Assembly: GCA_031285115.1 (NCBI GenBank)
Contig: JAITWU010000352.1
Span: forward strand, 1-5,262
DNA: 5,262 bases
DNA from: Azonexus sp.
GTDB lineage: Bacteria > Pseudomonadota > Gammaproteobacteria > Burkholderiales > Rhodocyclaceae
Reading direction: 5' to 3'
This document shows positions 1 through 5,262 of the stretch, piece after piece (position 1 is the first letter of the stretch; every line of letters begins with the position of its first letter). The position numbers and the translations under genes are program-made. Under the pieces are notes generated by a model. That model was not told the DNA's origin and did no database searches. It worked only from the letters and a program-made list of their open reading frames with translations.

Positions 1-21
1 TCCCCATTCTGCGAATGGGGA
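1..21. repeat. Perfect hairpin at the window edge
   Basis: TCCCCATTC (1-9) and GAATGGGGA (13-21) are perfect inverted repeats around a 3-nt TGC loop. No T-run follows on the plus strand, so it is not a standard terminator in that direction. It sits at the window boundary, so any outer part of the stem or neighbouring element cannot be seen. It could be part of a terminator read from right to left, or of a palindromic repeat. Confidence 0.5.
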
Positions 22-57
22 GGATCTTGAAACCTTGGGCTTGGACAACTGTTACAG

Positions 58-99
58 CGATAAACCCGCCGCCCGCGCTTCGCGCGGCGGGTTTTATCG
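58..99. terminator. Intrinsic terminator-like stem-loop downstream of the kinase gene
   Basis: A perfect 11-bp stem pairs 62-72 (AAACCCGCCGC) with 84-94 (GCGGCGGGTTT). It extends by CGAT/ATCG (58-61 with 96-99) across one bulged T. The 11-nt loop can form a further GCG/CGC mini-stem. Runs of T follow the GC-rich arm in both directions: TTTTAT on the plus strand and TTTAT on the minus strand. The stem begins about 30 bp past the kinase stop codon, the right place to end its transcript, and it could also stop transcription entering from the left. Confidence 0.8.
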
Positions 100-128
100 C
101 CTGACGCAAGCGGGACAGAAGGCGGCGT

Positions 129-4763
<4,635 letters not shown>

Positions 4764-4770
4764 TGGTTCG

Positions 4771-4776
4771 TTTCCC
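4771..4776 (-). promoter_or_regulatory. Weak ribosome binding site supporting the ATG start at 4763
   Basis: On the minus strand GGGAAA lies 7 nt before the ATG at 4763. It matches the Shine-Dalgarno sequence only partly. The alternative in-frame TTG at 4793 is preceded by CTTTGCTTTATAG, which has no purine-rich site and looks more like a -10 element. The ATG also begins a typical short cytoplasmic N-terminus (MQSLLSFWNGLSVRLR) just before TM1. I therefore prefer the ATG. Confidence 0.45.
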
Positions 4777-4794
4777 AGCGTTGTCGCCGCCAAC

Positions 4795-4824
4795 TATAAA
4801 GCAAAGTGGAACGAGGTAAATCAA
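4795..4824 (-). promoter_or_regulatory. Candidate sigma-70-type promoter for the kinase gene
   Basis: Read on the minus strand, TTGATT (complement of 4819-4824) and TTTATA (complement of 4795-4800) are separated by 18 bp. They approximate -35 and -10 hexamers. Transcription would start near 4788, giving a leader of about 25 nt before the ATG at 4763 and leaving out the alternative TTG start. Neither hexamer is a perfect match and AT-rich DNA gives such matches by chance, so this is tentative. Confidence 0.3.
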
Positions 4825-4838
4825 TACCACGGGATAAA

Positions 4839-4855
4839 ATAAGACAATATCTTAT
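4839..4855. promoter_or_regulatory. Short inverted repeat, possible operator upstream of the kinase
   Basis: ATAAGA and TCTTAT form perfect 6-bp arms around a 5-nt spacer, in a local AT-rich stretch. The repeat sits about 15 bp upstream of the candidate -35 hexamer, where an activator or repressor dimer could bind. No regulator family is recognised from the motif, and a 6-bp palindrome in AT-rich DNA can occur by chance. Confidence 0.22.
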
Positions 4856-4877
4856 CAGTTTTTCATAGACCAATGTC

Positions 4878-4901
4878 ATTGCCAGCCCAAGGCGAAGCAA
4901 T
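4878..4901. repeat. Imperfect hairpin resembling a dispersed intergenic repeat
   Basis: ATTGC (4878-4882) pairs with GCAAT (4897-4901), and inner GCC pairs with GGC around a CAA loop, with a small internal loop between the two stems. Read on the minus strand it gives GATTGCTTCGCC...GGCAATGAC, which resembles a type of short palindromic repeat I associate with many bacterial intergenic regions. That likeness is from memory, and only this one copy is visible. Confidence 0.35.
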
Positions 4902-5102
4902 CCTGTAGCGTCTTTCTCCATTTTCGCCACGCTGGCAACGACGGTTATTGCTCAAAGGCTGGCAACTGGCTGCGGGAAAAACGCCTGCTGCCGCCGCCTT
5001 TTTGTTCCGGTCTTTCTTGTTCCGACAGTGCCGCCTCAAACAATATTTTTAATTTTATCACTTTTGTTGATTTTTTCAAATCAATCTTTTCCCGGCCCTT
5101 CA

Positions 5103-5183
5103 GGCAATCGCATCAATGATGTAGGGGCGGCATTCTGCCGCCAGCGGGCGACTAAAAGTCGCCCCAGGGCAATCGCATGAATG
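5103..5183. repeat. Two-hairpin palindromic element flanked by 16-bp direct repeats
   Basis: GGCAATCGCATCAATG (5103-5118) and GGCAATCGCATGAATG (5168-5183) match at 15 of 16 positions. Between them are two perfect hairpins. The first has a 7-bp stem (5126-5132 with 5136-5142, loop TTC). The second has an 8-bp stem (5146-5153 with 5157-5164, loop AAA). The outer GGGGCG (5124-5129) and CGCCCC (5160-5165) are also mutual inverted repeats, so the whole core could fold as one unit. This layout resembles small REP- or MITE-like intergenic palindromes. No protein is encoded, and I cannot tell from one copy whether it is repeated in the genome. Confidence 0.6.
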
Positions 5184-5262
5184 CTTTTGGCATTTGTGCA
5201 ATGACAACAATCGTTTCCGGCTGCCGCCGGTACAACCCGCCCCCCCTTTACGTTTTAACCCG

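Larger units (their letters stand above)
4764..5262. other. Intergenic region upstream of the kinase, no convincing gene
   Basis: About 500 bp with no open frame that looks like a real protein. It contains the kinase promoter region, two hairpin or repeat elements and an AT-rich patch (about 5040-5090). A 9-bp direct repeat, GCTGGCAAC, occurs at 4931-4939 and 4958-4966. The right edge holds a run of seven C (about 5240-5247). The only open stretches are a 44-codon minus-strand frame from a TTG at 5079 to a TAA at 4945, and a plus-strand frame from an ATG at 5177 that runs off the window. Neither has coding-like support beyond being open. Confidence 0.6.

Noticed and set aside
5103..5183. CRISPR-like reading of the repeat pair at 5103-5118 and 5168-5183.
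   Set aside because: There are only two short repeat copies, the intervening sequence is itself palindromic rather than spacer-like, and no cas gene is present.
5177..5262. Plus-strand frame from an ATG at 5177 (AGGG 7 nt upstream) open to the window end, starting MNAFGICAM.
   Set aside because: The start and its apparent ribosome site lie inside the direct repeat of the palindromic element, and only 28 codons are visible. It could be a gene start, but the visible part does not support it.

Overview
The window holds one large protein-coding gene on the minus strand, filling about 88% of the sequence, with short non-coding flanks. The coding DNA is GC-rich, with G/C-ending codons common and TTA, CTA and TCA rare. 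The product is a membrane-bound tripartite hybrid histidine kinase. Together these suggest a GC-rich Gram-negative bacterium, probably a proteobacterium; a betaproteobacterial (Rhodocyclales-like) origin is a guess from the style of protein and DNA, not a demonstrated assignment.

Layout. Bases 1-128 lie downstream of the kinase gene. They contain a perfect hairpin at the window edge (1-21) and a strong GC-rich stem-loop (58-99) that looks like an intrinsic terminator usable from either side. Bases 129-4763 (minus strand) encode the kinase. Its predicted order is: TM1, a periplasmic sensor of about 500 residues (double-Cache-like with a large insert), TM2, HAMP, three PAS domains, HisKA, HATPase, receiver, a Pro/Gln-rich linker, and HPt. 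Bases 4764-5262 are about 500 bp of non-coding DNA upstream of the kinase. This part is mixed in composition, with an AT-rich patch near 5040-5090. It holds a weak candidate promoter, a small inverted repeat that could be an operator, a hairpin of dispersed-repeat type, and a compact two-hairpin element flanked by near-identical direct repeats.

How it would work. A periplasmic ligand would be sensed by the Cache-type domain and passed through TM2 and HAMP. The PAS domains may add cytoplasmic input. Phosphate would then move His1028 -> Asp1322 -> His1485 (numbering from the ATG at 4763) and on to a separate response regulator. No such regulator is encoded here, so the kinase is an orphan as far as this window shows. 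The most unusual feature of the protein is the HPt active site, where the lysine that normally follows the phospho-histidine by three positions is asparagine. I found no wholly new system; the points most worth a second look are the HPt substitution, the large sensor region and the paired-hairpin element upstream.
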